Assembly (NCBI GenBank): GCA_910579295.1
Contig: CAJTTC010000009.1
Coordinates: forward strand, 1 to 64,000
Source: an uncultured Christensenella sp.
GTDB lineage: Bacteria > Bacillota_A > Clostridia > Christensenellales > Borkfalkiaceae
DNA length: 64,000 nucleotides
Direction of reading: 5' to 3'
Positions 50,701 through 57,753 of this stretch are shown piece after piece. Within the stretch, counting starts at the first letter, position 1. Every line of letters starts with the position of its first letter. Below the pieces are notes generated by a model. It searched no databases, was not told the DNA's origin, and saw only the letters and a list, made by a program, of their open reading frames with translations. The translations under genes were made by a program, and so were the position numbers.

Positions 50701-51813
50701 GGACTTGACTGCACCGAGGTTGCGCGTCTCTCGACCAACGACGAGATTTTCAAGCTTATGGACGAGGGCAAAATCGACTATATCGTTTACACCGGTAAGA
50801 CGGATATGGAGTCTATTACAAATTATATTTCGCTTCATCATCACGCAATTCTGCTAGGCATCACCGTGCTTACGTCGCTCGATACAACGAACGCGCTTGC
50901 CGACGTTATCGCGGGAAGGTACAATCAGTTCAATACTGAGCTTGTCGATATCGCAAGGCTGAGAACGGAGAAAATGAAGCTCGATTTCTGTAAAATGCAG
51001 AGCTGCGGCAACGACTATATTGTCTTCAACAATATGGACGGCGCTATAACCTGTCCCGAGAGCTTGGCAATCAACTTTTCCGACAGACATTACGCCATAG
51101 GCTCGGACGGCGTCGTTATGATTGAAAAATCGGATATTGCCGACGCAAAAATGCGCGTGTTCAACCGTGATGGCAGTGACGGCGGGCTCGCGGCAAACCC
51201 CATAAGATGCGTTGCGAAATATCTCTTCGACAACCGTTTAGTCAATAGCGATACTGTAACTATCGAGAGCTGTGGGCTTGTGAGAAAGCTCACCGTGAAC
51301 AGCTTTAACGGAGTTGCAAGTTCGGTAGCGGTCAATCTCGGTAAGCCTGAATTTGACGGAAAGACTATTCCCTGCGCTCTCGACGGCGAGGTTATAGACA
51401 GAAGCGTTACTATTGACGGCAAGGAATACAAGATTACGTGCGTAAACGTGGGCAATCCTCACTGCGTAATCTTTGTTGACAGAGTTGAAGATATTGACTT
51501 GGAGGGCTTAGGTCAGGCGTTTGCGTACTCCGGATTGTTCCCGCAGGGCGTATTCCTCGAATGTGTGCGCGTTGTAAATAACGTTACCTTAAAAATGCGC
51601 GTTTGGGAGAGAGCTAACGGCGAAACGTGGGCGTGCGGTACTGCGGCGGTAGCGGCGGCAACCGCGGCGATTATAAACGGTAAGTGCCTGAAAGGCGAAA
51701 CTATTACAGTCAAGTTAAAGGGTGGCGATCTGTTTGTTAAACTCGACGAGAACGGCGACGTTGAGCTTGACGGCTCGGTAAAACAGTCATTTAAGGGAAT
51801 TATTGAAATTTAA
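47749..51813 (+). CDS. carB: Carbamoyl-phosphate synthase large subunit fused to a diaminopimelate epimerase-like domain
   Basis: One uninterrupted frame of 1354 residues. Residues 1-1075 are complete CarB: two ATP-grasp halves (each with a GSGPI(V/R)IGQ start and a VIEVNPR motif) and the C-terminal MGS-like regulatory domain, ending at LRTEK. Residue 1076 starts a full-length DapF (279 residues: MKLDFCKMQSCGNDY, FNRDGS, CVNVGNPHCVIF, RVWERANGETWACGTAA). No linker separates them. In DapF the second catalytic Cys is kept (Cys1296, ACGTAA), but the first, normally in CGNG, is Ala1148 (GLAANPIRC), so two-base racemisation should fail. A GGAG lies 4 nt before the ATG of residue 1076, so separate internal translation is possible. 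Confidence 0.93.
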   Translation: MPKREDIKKVLVIGSGPIVIGQAAEFDYAGAQACRVLKDAGINVVLCNSNPATIMTDKALADEIYLEPLTTDTLKRIIVKERPDSLLASLGGQTGLTLGCQLAKEGFLDKYGVKLIGVKLDSIDRAEDRELFKETMEKINQPVVPSDIAYTVEECIAVAEKIGGYPVIVRPAYTLGGAGGGVAHSEEELRIIAHNGLMLSPITQVLIEKYIGGWKEIEFEVLRDSKGNVLTVCSMENFDPVGVHTGDSIVIAPAVTLSDKEYQMLRTASLDIITELGIEGGCNCQFALNPDSFEYAVIEVNPRVSRSSALASKATGYPIAKVATKIALGYTLDEIKNDVTGKTYACFEPTIDYVVIKLPKWPFDKFLYAKRNLGTRMKATGEVMAIGTSFEMAIMKAVRGAEISVSSLNLPKLAKLSDEEIVERLHELTDERLFVVYEAIKRGVEISTIYDITKIDEWFLYKMKNLSDFEKEIAGKTITRSQYMRAKKLGYPDKELERLSGNKLPTHMRSTFKMVDTCGAEFAAQTPYFYSTYDENEHDEAAPYVVRSRENKKKRIIVIGSGPIRIGQGIEFDYSSVHCVWALKRLGYEVIIINNNPETVSTDFDTADRLYFESLTPEDVQNVIDVEKPYGVVITFGGQTAIKLCAYLDKKGVRILGTPADSVDLAEDRERFDALLEQFSIARPKGLTVMTKDEALRAADILGYPVLLRPSYVIGGQNMTIAFTQNDIERYMDVILAQKIENPVLCDKYLMGTELEVDAISDGVDVLIPGIMQHIERAGVHSGDSIAVYPPYNLSDAMLRKIVDVSTNLAISLKTKGLINIQFLIYHNELYVIEVNPRASRTVPYISKVTGVPMVDLATKIMVGAKLKKLGYGTGLYKNSPYVAVKVPVFSFEKLNDVNSQLGPEMKSTGEVLGIGKTIEEALFKGLVSAGFNMKHPTKMRPSGIYFTINDQDKFEIINIVKKFSDLGLTLYATKGTAEVIRSLGLDCTEVARLSTNDEIFKLMDEGKIDYIVYTGKTDMESITNYISLHHHAILLGITVLTSLDTTNALADVIAGRYNQFNTELVDIARLRTEKMKLDFCKMQSCGNDYIVFNNMDGAITCPESLAINFSDRHYAIGSDGVVMIEKSDIADAKMRVFNRDGSDGGLAANPIRCVAKYLFDNRLVNSDTVTIESCGLVRKLTVNSFNGVASSVAVNLGKPEFDGKTIPCALDGEVIDRSVTIDGKEYKITCVNVGNPHCVIFVDRVEDIDLEGLGQAFAYSGLFPQGVFLECVRVVNNVTLKMRVWERANGETWACGTAAVAAATAAIINGKCLKGETITVKLKGGDLFVKLDENGDVELDGSVKQSFKGIIEI

Positions 51814-52940
51814 TGATTTATCTTGATAATGCGGCAACGACAAAGCCCGACGAGGAGTGTTTGCGTTCTGCCGAACAATATCTTACCGAATACTTCTATA
51901 ATCCTTCCGCGTTATATGCGGAAGGTTATACTTTGCATAAAGAAATAACAAAGGCGCGTAGCGAAATACTCAATACAATTGCCAACGACAAAGATTTTCA
52001 ACTTATTTTTACCTCCTGCGGCACTGAGGCTGACAATATGGCTGTTTTCGGCGGCGGCAGAAGGGGTAACGTTGTAACTACTTACGGGGAACATTCCGCG
52101 ATTTTTTCTTCGGTTAATGAGCTCAAAGAGCGGGGCGTTGAAGTCAGGTTTGCGAAGTTAAACGCGGACGGCAGTGTAAACGTTGACAGCCTGATAAGCT
52201 TAATCGACGAAAAAACTTCGCTCGTAACCATTATTCACGTAAATAATGAAACGGGAGCGATTAACGACGTCAACGGCATTGCAAGAGCTGTTAAAGCGAA
52301 GAATTGCCGCACGCTCTTTCATTCCGACGGCGTACAGGCGTACGGCAAAATTCCTTTCAGAATGGATAAAAATATTGATATGTACAGTATATCTGCACAT
52401 AAGATAGGCGGACTGAAAGGTACGGGAGCTTTGATTAAACGTAAAAGCTTGGCAATCAGACCGTTGATTTGCGGCGGCGGACAGGAAAACGGTTTGAGAA
52501 GCGGAACGGAAAACGTATTCGGGATAAAGATGTTTGAGTGTGCGGCGGTAAAAAAATATTCTTCGCTTGAAAGAAATTTAGCGCACGTAAGACAGTTGAA
52601 TAATTATATACGCGAGAATATTGACCGTGAACTGTTTACGGTATTGTCCGCGCCAAACGCGTCGCCGTATATATTATCGGTGGTAGCTCACGGCGTTCGC
52701 GGTGAGATTATATTGCACGAGGCAGACGACAAGGGACTGATTATAGGAACGGGGTCGGCGTGCTCGTCCAATGACAAAATGAGGTATTCGCGCGTAATTT
52801 TTGCGTGCGGCGTTGACGAAAAAAGTGCGGACGGCGTACTAAGACTGAGCTTCTCTGCCGAAACTTCTGTTGACGAGGTAAAGGAAGCCGTTAAAATTTT
52901 AAACGAAACCGTTGAGCATAGAAGGAAAATAATGGAATAA
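51813..52940 (+). CDS. nifS: Cysteine desulfurase (NifS/IscS family)
   Basis: PLP enzyme that takes sulfur from cysteine as a persulfide. The 375 residues show YLDNAATT, TSCGTEADNMA, HVNNETGAIN, HSDGVQAYGK, PLP-binding Lys197 in SAHKIGG and the persulfide Cys (about 322) in GTGSACSSND. It is followed after 2 bp by thiI, so it most likely serves as the sulfur donor to ThiI, as NifZ does in Bacillus, rather than for general Fe-S assembly. It shares one base with the carB-dapF stop. Confidence 0.94.
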   Translation: MIYLDNAATTKPDEECLRSAEQYLTEYFYNPSALYAEGYTLHKEITKARSEILNTIANDKDFQLIFTSCGTEADNMAVFGGGRRGNVVTTYGEHSAIFSSVNELKERGVEVRFAKLNADGSVNVDSLISLIDEKTSLVTIIHVNNETGAINDVNGIARAVKAKNCRTLFHSDGVQAYGKIPFRMDKNIDMYSISAHKIGGLKGTGALIKRKSLAIRPLICGGGQENGLRSGTENVFGIKMFECAAVKKYSSLERNLAHVRQLNNYIRENIDRELFTVLSAPNASPYILSVVAHGVRGEIILHEADDKGLIIGTGSACSSNDKMRYSRVIFACGVDEKSADGVLRLSFSAETSVDEVKEAVKILNETVEHRRKIME

Positions 52941-52942
52941 AA

Positions 52943-54097
52943 ATGGAAAACGTAATTATTGTAAGGTACTGTGAAATTCATTTAAAGGGCAACAACCGCG
53001 GGTTTTTCGAGCGTGTATTCGTTGAAAATATGGAAAAAGCTTTAAAGGGATTGAAACACGAAATCAGAAAGCAGAGCGGCAGATACGTCATAGAAGGGTT
53101 TAACAGTCAAAATACCGATCTTATGGTTGGCAAGCTTAAAAACGTGTTCGGGGTGCATACGTTGAGCGTTGCTATGAAGGTTAACAGCTCGCTTGACGAA
53201 ATTTTTGAAGCCGTTAAGTTGGTTGCGCCGTTAAGCGGCACGTTTAAAGTCGATACACATCGCGCCGATAAAAAGTTTCCGCTTAATTCAATGCAGATAA
53301 ATGCCGAAATAGGCGGAAGATTGCTTGATTTAAATAATGCGCTGACAGTGGACGTGCATACTCCGCAGTCAATTATCGGAATTGATTTAAGGGAAAACGG
53401 TACGTCTCTTGTGTTTGGCAACCTCATAAACGGCGTCGGCGGTATGCCTGTTGGTACGGCGGGTAAGGGAATGTTGCTCATTTCGGGCGGCATTGACAGT
53501 CCTGTAGCCGGATATATGATGGCAAAACGCGGTATGAAGCTCGAATGTATACATTTTCACAGCTATCCGTATACGAATATGCAGGCAAGGGAAAAGGTTG
53601 AGGAGCTTGCCAAGGTTTTAGCCGAATACTCCTGCGGAACAGTATTGCACGTAGTTAAGGTCACGCATATTCAGGAAGAAATTCATAAGAAATGCAACGG
53701 CGACTATATGGTAACGCTTCTTCGCCGATTTATGATGCGAATTGCCGAAAGACTTGCAAAAAAATGCGGAGCGCAATGCCTTATTACTGGCGAAAGCTTA
53801 GGGCAAGTTGCCAGCCAAACGATAGAGGGAATGACGTCCTCGGGAAGTGTGGTTGAAAATCTTCCTATACTCAGACCGCTTTGCGGCTTTGATAAAAACG
53901 AAATTATCGCAAGAAGCAGAGCGATGGGCGCATACGATATTTCAATCAGACCATATGAGGATTGCTGTACGGTATTTCTTCCCAGACACCCCGTAATTCA
54001 CCCTAAAATGGCAGATGTCCTTGAAGAAGAAAGCAAACTCGACGTTCAAGCTCTGCTTGACGAAGCCTTTTCAACTCTTGAAACAATAAAAATATAA
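52943..54097 (+). CDS. thiI: tRNA 4-thiouridine synthase ThiI
   Basis: Adenylates and thiolates U8 of tRNA (4-thiouridine) and can supply sulfur for the thiamine thiazole. The 384 residues comprise an N-terminal ferredoxin-like and THUMP region (to about 165), then the PP-loop pyrophosphatase motif SGGIDSPVAGYMM (about 180), GESLGQVASQT and DCCTVFLPRHP. There is no C-terminal rhodanese domain, so the Cys in the last motif and the upstream desulfurase carry the sulfur. Last gene of the arginine run; no terminator was clear in the 34 bp before the convergent PBP gene. Confidence 0.95.
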   Translation: MENVIIVRYCEIHLKGNNRGFFERVFVENMEKALKGLKHEIRKQSGRYVIEGFNSQNTDLMVGKLKNVFGVHTLSVAMKVNSSLDEIFEAVKLVAPLSGTFKVDTHRADKKFPLNSMQINAEIGGRLLDLNNALTVDVHTPQSIIGIDLRENGTSLVFGNLINGVGGMPVGTAGKGMLLISGGIDSPVAGYMMAKRGMKLECIHFHSYPYTNMQAREKVEELAKVLAEYSCGTVLHVVKVTHIQEEIHKKCNGDYMVTLLRRFMMRIAERLAKKCGAQCLITGESLGQVASQTIEGMTSSGSVVENLPILRPLCGFDKNEIIARSRAMGAYDISIRPYEDCCTVFLPRHPVIHPKMADVLEEESKLDVQALLDEAFSTLETIKI

Positions 54098-54131
54098 AAC
54101 AGATGAGTGCGCATTTTTGTTGGGATTGATT

Positions 54132-56351
54132 TTATTGATTGTACCAATCTTTATATGCTATATCGGGGATTTTATAATCTGATTTTTCACTGCGAATAAT
54201 AACGCGCGGCAGTATGATTTCCTGTCCGTAAAATTTCTTCCCGTCTTTTTCATAGAAGGGAGTGACTGTATACTCATATTCGCCGTCGGTCGGCGCGTCG
54301 CAAATTTTTTCTTTCCACACACCGTTATATATCTCTGTTTTTTCATTTTTATTTGCGCGTTTTACAGAATATGAATAGTACTTTGTCTGACATAATACTA
54401 TACAAACGTTGTTATTTGTGACGCTAATTGTCGGTTTTTTGATAGTGGGTTGTGTAAATTTTGTTGATTTTGCCTTAGGAGCGTTGTTTGTAAGGCATTT
54501 TACGCTCAATCTGTTAAGTTTGGGCGAATTATCGTCGCAAAGCATAATTTTGTCGTTATTTTCATATTCTTCTCTGTCGATTTCAATAGTCTGCGTACCC
54601 GACGTTTTGTCCAGAGGCGCGCACGATTTGTCTGTGTAAGCGGAGGAGATTATTTCTTTTGTTATGTTGCAACAATCTCTTCCTCCCGTGACGTCCAGAC
54701 GATTATTGTTTCTGTCGCCAAGCCAAACGCCGACGCAGTATTCCGACGTATAGGCGATAGAGTAAGCGTCCGTATTTCCGTCTTTATTTCCGCAAGTTCC
54801 CGTTTTGCAGGCAACGTCAAGATTTAAGTCCTTTAATTTTTTTGCCGTGCCGCTTTGCGCCGTCTTGGTCAGCACGTCGTTGATAAGCGAGCAGGTTCCC
54901 TCGGAGAATACGGGGTTGCTGACGGGTTCGTTTTTGTATAGAACGTTGCCGTTTTCGTCGCAAATTTCTTTGATAAAGCGCGAAGGGGTGTATTTGCCCG
55001 AATTGGCAAACGTCGAATAACAGTCGCATAACTGTTTAAGCGTCAGTCCCTCGCTCATTCCGCCAAGCGCAAGTGCTAAATTTTTATCGTCGTCCGCAAG
55101 TGTTACGCCCATATTTTTTGCGAATTTTTCTATTTGGTCCATATTCAGCGTGTTCAGTGTTTTAACTGCGGGTACATTATAGCTATACATTATACATTCT
55201 TCTACGGTAACTTTGCCGTGATATTTTTTGTCGTAGTTTTCGGGCGCATACCCACCGTAATTTATCGGCTCGTCGTTAATTTTCGTAAATAAATCCAGCG
55301 CTTTCTGATCTATGGCGGGAGCGTATACGAACAGCGGTTTAGCCGTTGAGCCTATCTGCCGCTTCACGTTGCCGATTGTTGACCTGAAACCGACTACGCC
55401 GCCACTGTTGTTTGTTACAATAAACGAATAATCGCTCTGTGTTTGACAATTTTCTAAGCTTTTTTGTACGTCTTTGTTCAGATACGTCATTATTTTCAGC
55501 TGATTGTTTAGTCCGTACGGGTCTATGTCGAGCTCTTCAAATTCCTCGAACACACAGTTTAAAAATCCACTGTTGCCATTACTTCTCGAGTTGTCTTGCT
55601 TTGCGCTTAGCGGTTCGTTTATTGTGCTGTCGTAGGTTTGGCTGTCGATAAAATTGCAATCAAGCATATTTTTAAGGACCGTATTTCGCCTTGTAATGCT
55701 CTTTTGCGGATTTTTGAACGGCGAATAGTTATTCGGAGAGGTGAGAAGTCCGACCAAGGTTGCCGACTGTTCAAGGCTGAGCTCTTCCGCGGGGCAGCCG
55801 AAATAAAATTCCGCCGCGTTCTGCAAGCCGAAGCAGTTGTGTCCGAAATATATGGTATTCAGATACATTTCAAGAATTTCGTCCTTTGAATACCGTCTTT
55901 CAAGCTGTCTTGTCAGTTTGATTTCCTTTAATTTTCTTATTATTGTCTTGTCGCTGTTCAGGTGAGTGTTTTTAATGAGCTGTTGGCTTATTGTCGAAGC
56001 GCCCTGCTTGAACGAGCGAGATATTGCGTTCGTGTAAAAGGCTTTGAGCATACGCTTGTAGTTAAGCCCGTTGTGGCGGTAAAAAGTTCTGTCCTCGGAG
56101 GCAATAAATGCGTTGATTGTATGACTTTTCAGATTGCCGATTTTTACGCTTTTCTTTTTTGTTTCGAGCGAAGTGTCGTCAATTTTATTTGATTGGTCGT
56201 CGAAAACAGATATGGTCTTGCTGTAATCGACAAGCTTTTCGGGTTGAAGATTTGTGCCCGCAGTAATGGCGAAGAGCGTTGTGAGAACGATAATAAAAGC
56301 CGAAAGTAAGGCAATTAATGTAATAGCGATAATCTTTAAAACTTTATTCAT
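54132..56351 (-). CDS. Class A penicillin-binding protein (bifunctional glycosyltransferase/transpeptidase)
   Basis: Makes and cross-links glycan strands outside the membrane. From ATG 56351 there are 739 residues: membrane anchor (about 4-30), GT51 domain with ASEDRTFYRHNG, GASTISQQLIKN, RKLKEIKLTRQLER and KDEILEMYLNTIYFG, and a transpeptidase with Ser in GSTAKP, SYN (MYSYNVPAV) and CKTGTC, then a C-terminal beta-rich, fibronectin-like tail. A longer frame extends upstream to 56750 but reads antisense through miaB and is not part of the gene. No Shine-Dalgarno precedes the ATG; the promoter at 56359-56388 predicts a leaderless transcript. Confidence 0.92.
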   Translation of the reverse strand: MNKVLKIIAITLIALLSAFIIVLTTLFAITAGTNLQPEKLVDYSKTISVFDDQSNKIDDTSLETKKKSVKIGNLKSHTINAFIASEDRTFYRHNGLNYKRMLKAFYTNAISRSFKQGASTISQQLIKNTHLNSDKTIIRKLKEIKLTRQLERRYSKDEILEMYLNTIYFGHNCFGLQNAAEFYFGCPAEELSLEQSATLVGLLTSPNNYSPFKNPQKSITRRNTVLKNMLDCNFIDSQTYDSTINEPLSAKQDNSRSNGNSGFLNCVFEEFEELDIDPYGLNNQLKIMTYLNKDVQKSLENCQTQSDYSFIVTNNSGGVVGFRSTIGNVKRQIGSTAKPLFVYAPAIDQKALDLFTKINDEPINYGGYAPENYDKKYHGKVTVEECIMYSYNVPAVKTLNTLNMDQIEKFAKNMGVTLADDDKNLALALGGMSEGLTLKQLCDCYSTFANSGKYTPSRFIKEICDENGNVLYKNEPVSNPVFSEGTCSLINDVLTKTAQSGTAKKLKDLNLDVACKTGTCGNKDGNTDAYSIAYTSEYCVGVWLGDRNNNRLDVTGGRDCCNITKEIISSAYTDKSCAPLDKTSGTQTIEIDREEYENNDKIMLCDDNSPKLNRLSVKCLTNNAPKAKSTKFTQPTIKKPTISVTNNNVCIVLCQTKYYSYSVKRANKNEKTEIYNGVWKEKICDAPTDGEYEYTVTPFYEKDGKKFYGQEIILPRVIIRSEKSDYKIPDIAYKDWYNQ

Positions 56352-56358
56352 TATATTT

Positions 56359-56388
56359 AGTATCCATAATTTAAAATATTTATTGCAA
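56359..56388 (-). promoter_or_regulatory. Promoter of the class A PBP gene (predicted leaderless)
   Basis: Minus strand: -35 TTGCAA (56388-56383), 18-bp spacer, -10 GATACT (56364-56359), then 7 nt to the ATG at 56351. Transcription would start at or next to the A of the start codon. The -35 lies 5 bp from the -35 of the divergent miaB promoter. Confidence 0.5.
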
Positions 56389-56393
56389 TTTAA

Positions 56394-56422
56394 TTGAAAA
56401 TTAAAGCAAAAAAAGCTATAAT
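56394..56422 (+). promoter_or_regulatory. Promoter of the miaB-mutS-mutL-miaA operon (predicted leaderless)
   Basis: -35 TTGAAA (56394-56399), 17-bp spacer, -10 TATAAT (56417-56422), then exactly 7 nt to ATG 56430. There is no Shine-Dalgarno sequence before this ATG, and the upstream ATG at 56421 would sit inside the -10 element. Confidence 0.6.
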
Positions 56423-56429
56423 GGATACT

Positions 56430-57749
56430 ATGGATAAGTTTTATCATATAGTTACATACGGCTGTCAGATGAACGTTCACGAATCTGAGAAGATAGCCGG
56501 AATATTGAGCGGGTTGGGTTATATTGCATGCGACAAGATGGAGCAGGCCGACGTTGTGGTTTTTAATACTTGCTGTATAAGAGAAAACGCGGAAAATCAC
56601 GCTTACGGAAATATCGGTATGCTGAAAAAGCTTAAAGCCGCTAAACGTGACATGATTATTGCGGTCGGCGGTTGTCTTACTCAGCAAATAAATAAAGCGG
56701 ACAGCTTGCACGAGAAATTTCCTTACGTTGACATCATTTTCGGTACTCACAATTTAAACAAGTTAAAGGAGTACATAATCGAGAAGCGCGGCAGGAAAAA
56801 GCCGATTATAGAAATCGAGCAGTGCGACGGCTCGGTGTTCGAGGGCGACGTGCCGCTGAGAACGAGTTATCCTAACGCGTGGGTCAACATTACATACGGC
56901 TGCAACAATTTTTGTACTTACTGCATAGTTCCCTATGTGCGCGGCAGGGAACGCAGCAGAAAATCGGAAAATATTCTTGCGGAAGTCGGGAAGCTTGTAG
57001 CCGAGGGGTATAAGGAGATAACATTACTTGGTCAGAACGTCAATTCGTACGGCAACGGCGGCGCAGATATTCCTTTTTACGAGCTGTTGGAGCGGGTTGC
57101 CAATATTGACGGAAATTTCAGGGTGCGCTTTATGACAAGTCACCCCAAAGATTTTTCGGAAGAGCTGGCTAAGGTTATCGGTCGCAATAAAAAGATTTGC
57201 AATTGCCTGCATTTGCCCGTTCAGAGCGGTTCGGACAGCATTTTATCTGCAATGAACAGGCGCTATACGGCGCGGGATTATCTGAATAAGGTAGAAATTT
57301 TGCGCAAGCACGTTCCCGATTGCGCCATTACTACGGATATTATAGTCGGTTTTCCGGGCGAAACGGAGGAGGACTTCAAGGCTACGCTCGAGCTTGTCAA
57401 TAAGGTCGATTTTGCTTCGGCGTTCACGTTTGTTTACTCCAAGCGGGAGGGGACAAAGGCGGCGCTTATGCCCAACCAAATTCCCGAGGACGTGAGCAAG
57501 CGCAGGATTATGGAGCTCGTTGATTTGGTAAACGAACACACGCGCAGTCATTCGGCGAGGTTTGTCGGGCAGACCGTTGAGGTGCTGTGCGAGGGCTACG
57601 ACGATAAGCGTTCTCTCTATTTGGGCAGGAGCGAGCACGGAAGAATGGTATATTTTGACAGTATTGACGACAAAAAAGGTCAATTTGTTAACGTTAAGAT
57701 AAACGAAGCGAACGGAATATCGCTTATCGGCGAAATTACGGAGGAATAG
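56430..57749 (+). CDS. miaB: tRNA-2-methylthio-N6-dimethylallyladenosine synthase MiaB
   Basis: Radical-SAM methylthiotransferase acting on i6A37 of tRNA, the product of MiaA encoded downstream. The 439 residues have the three N-terminal cysteines (YGCQMNVHESE, NTCCIRENAE, GGCLTQ), the radical-SAM triad CNNFCTYCIVP, and a C-terminal TRAM domain. I placed the start at ATG 56430 because the promoter's -10 box (56417-56422) covers the upstream candidate starts. First gene of a run with mutS, mutL and miaA. Confidence 0.95.
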   Translation: MDKFYHIVTYGCQMNVHESEKIAGILSGLGYIACDKMEQADVVVFNTCCIRENAENHAYGNIGMLKKLKAAKRDMIIAVGGCLTQQINKADSLHEKFPYVDIIFGTHNLNKLKEYIIEKRGRKKPIIEIEQCDGSVFEGDVPLRTSYPNAWVNITYGCNNFCTYCIVPYVRGRERSRKSENILAEVGKLVAEGYKEITLLGQNVNSYGNGGADIPFYELLERVANIDGNFRVRFMTSHPKDFSEELAKVIGRNKKICNCLHLPVQSGSDSILSAMNRRYTARDYLNKVEILRKHVPDCAITTDIIVGFPGETEEDFKATLELVNKVDFASAFTFVYSKREGTKAALMPNQIPEDVSKRRIMELVDLVNEHTRSHSARFVGQTVEVLCEGYDDKRSLYLGRSEHGRMVYFDSIDDKKGQFVNVKINEANGISLIGEITEE

Positions 57750-57753
57750 AAAA

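Noticed and set aside
56352..56750. Upstream extension of the class A PBP reading frame (133 codons)
   Set aside because: It runs antisense through miaB, is not similar to PBPs, and the membrane anchor and promoter place the start at 56351.
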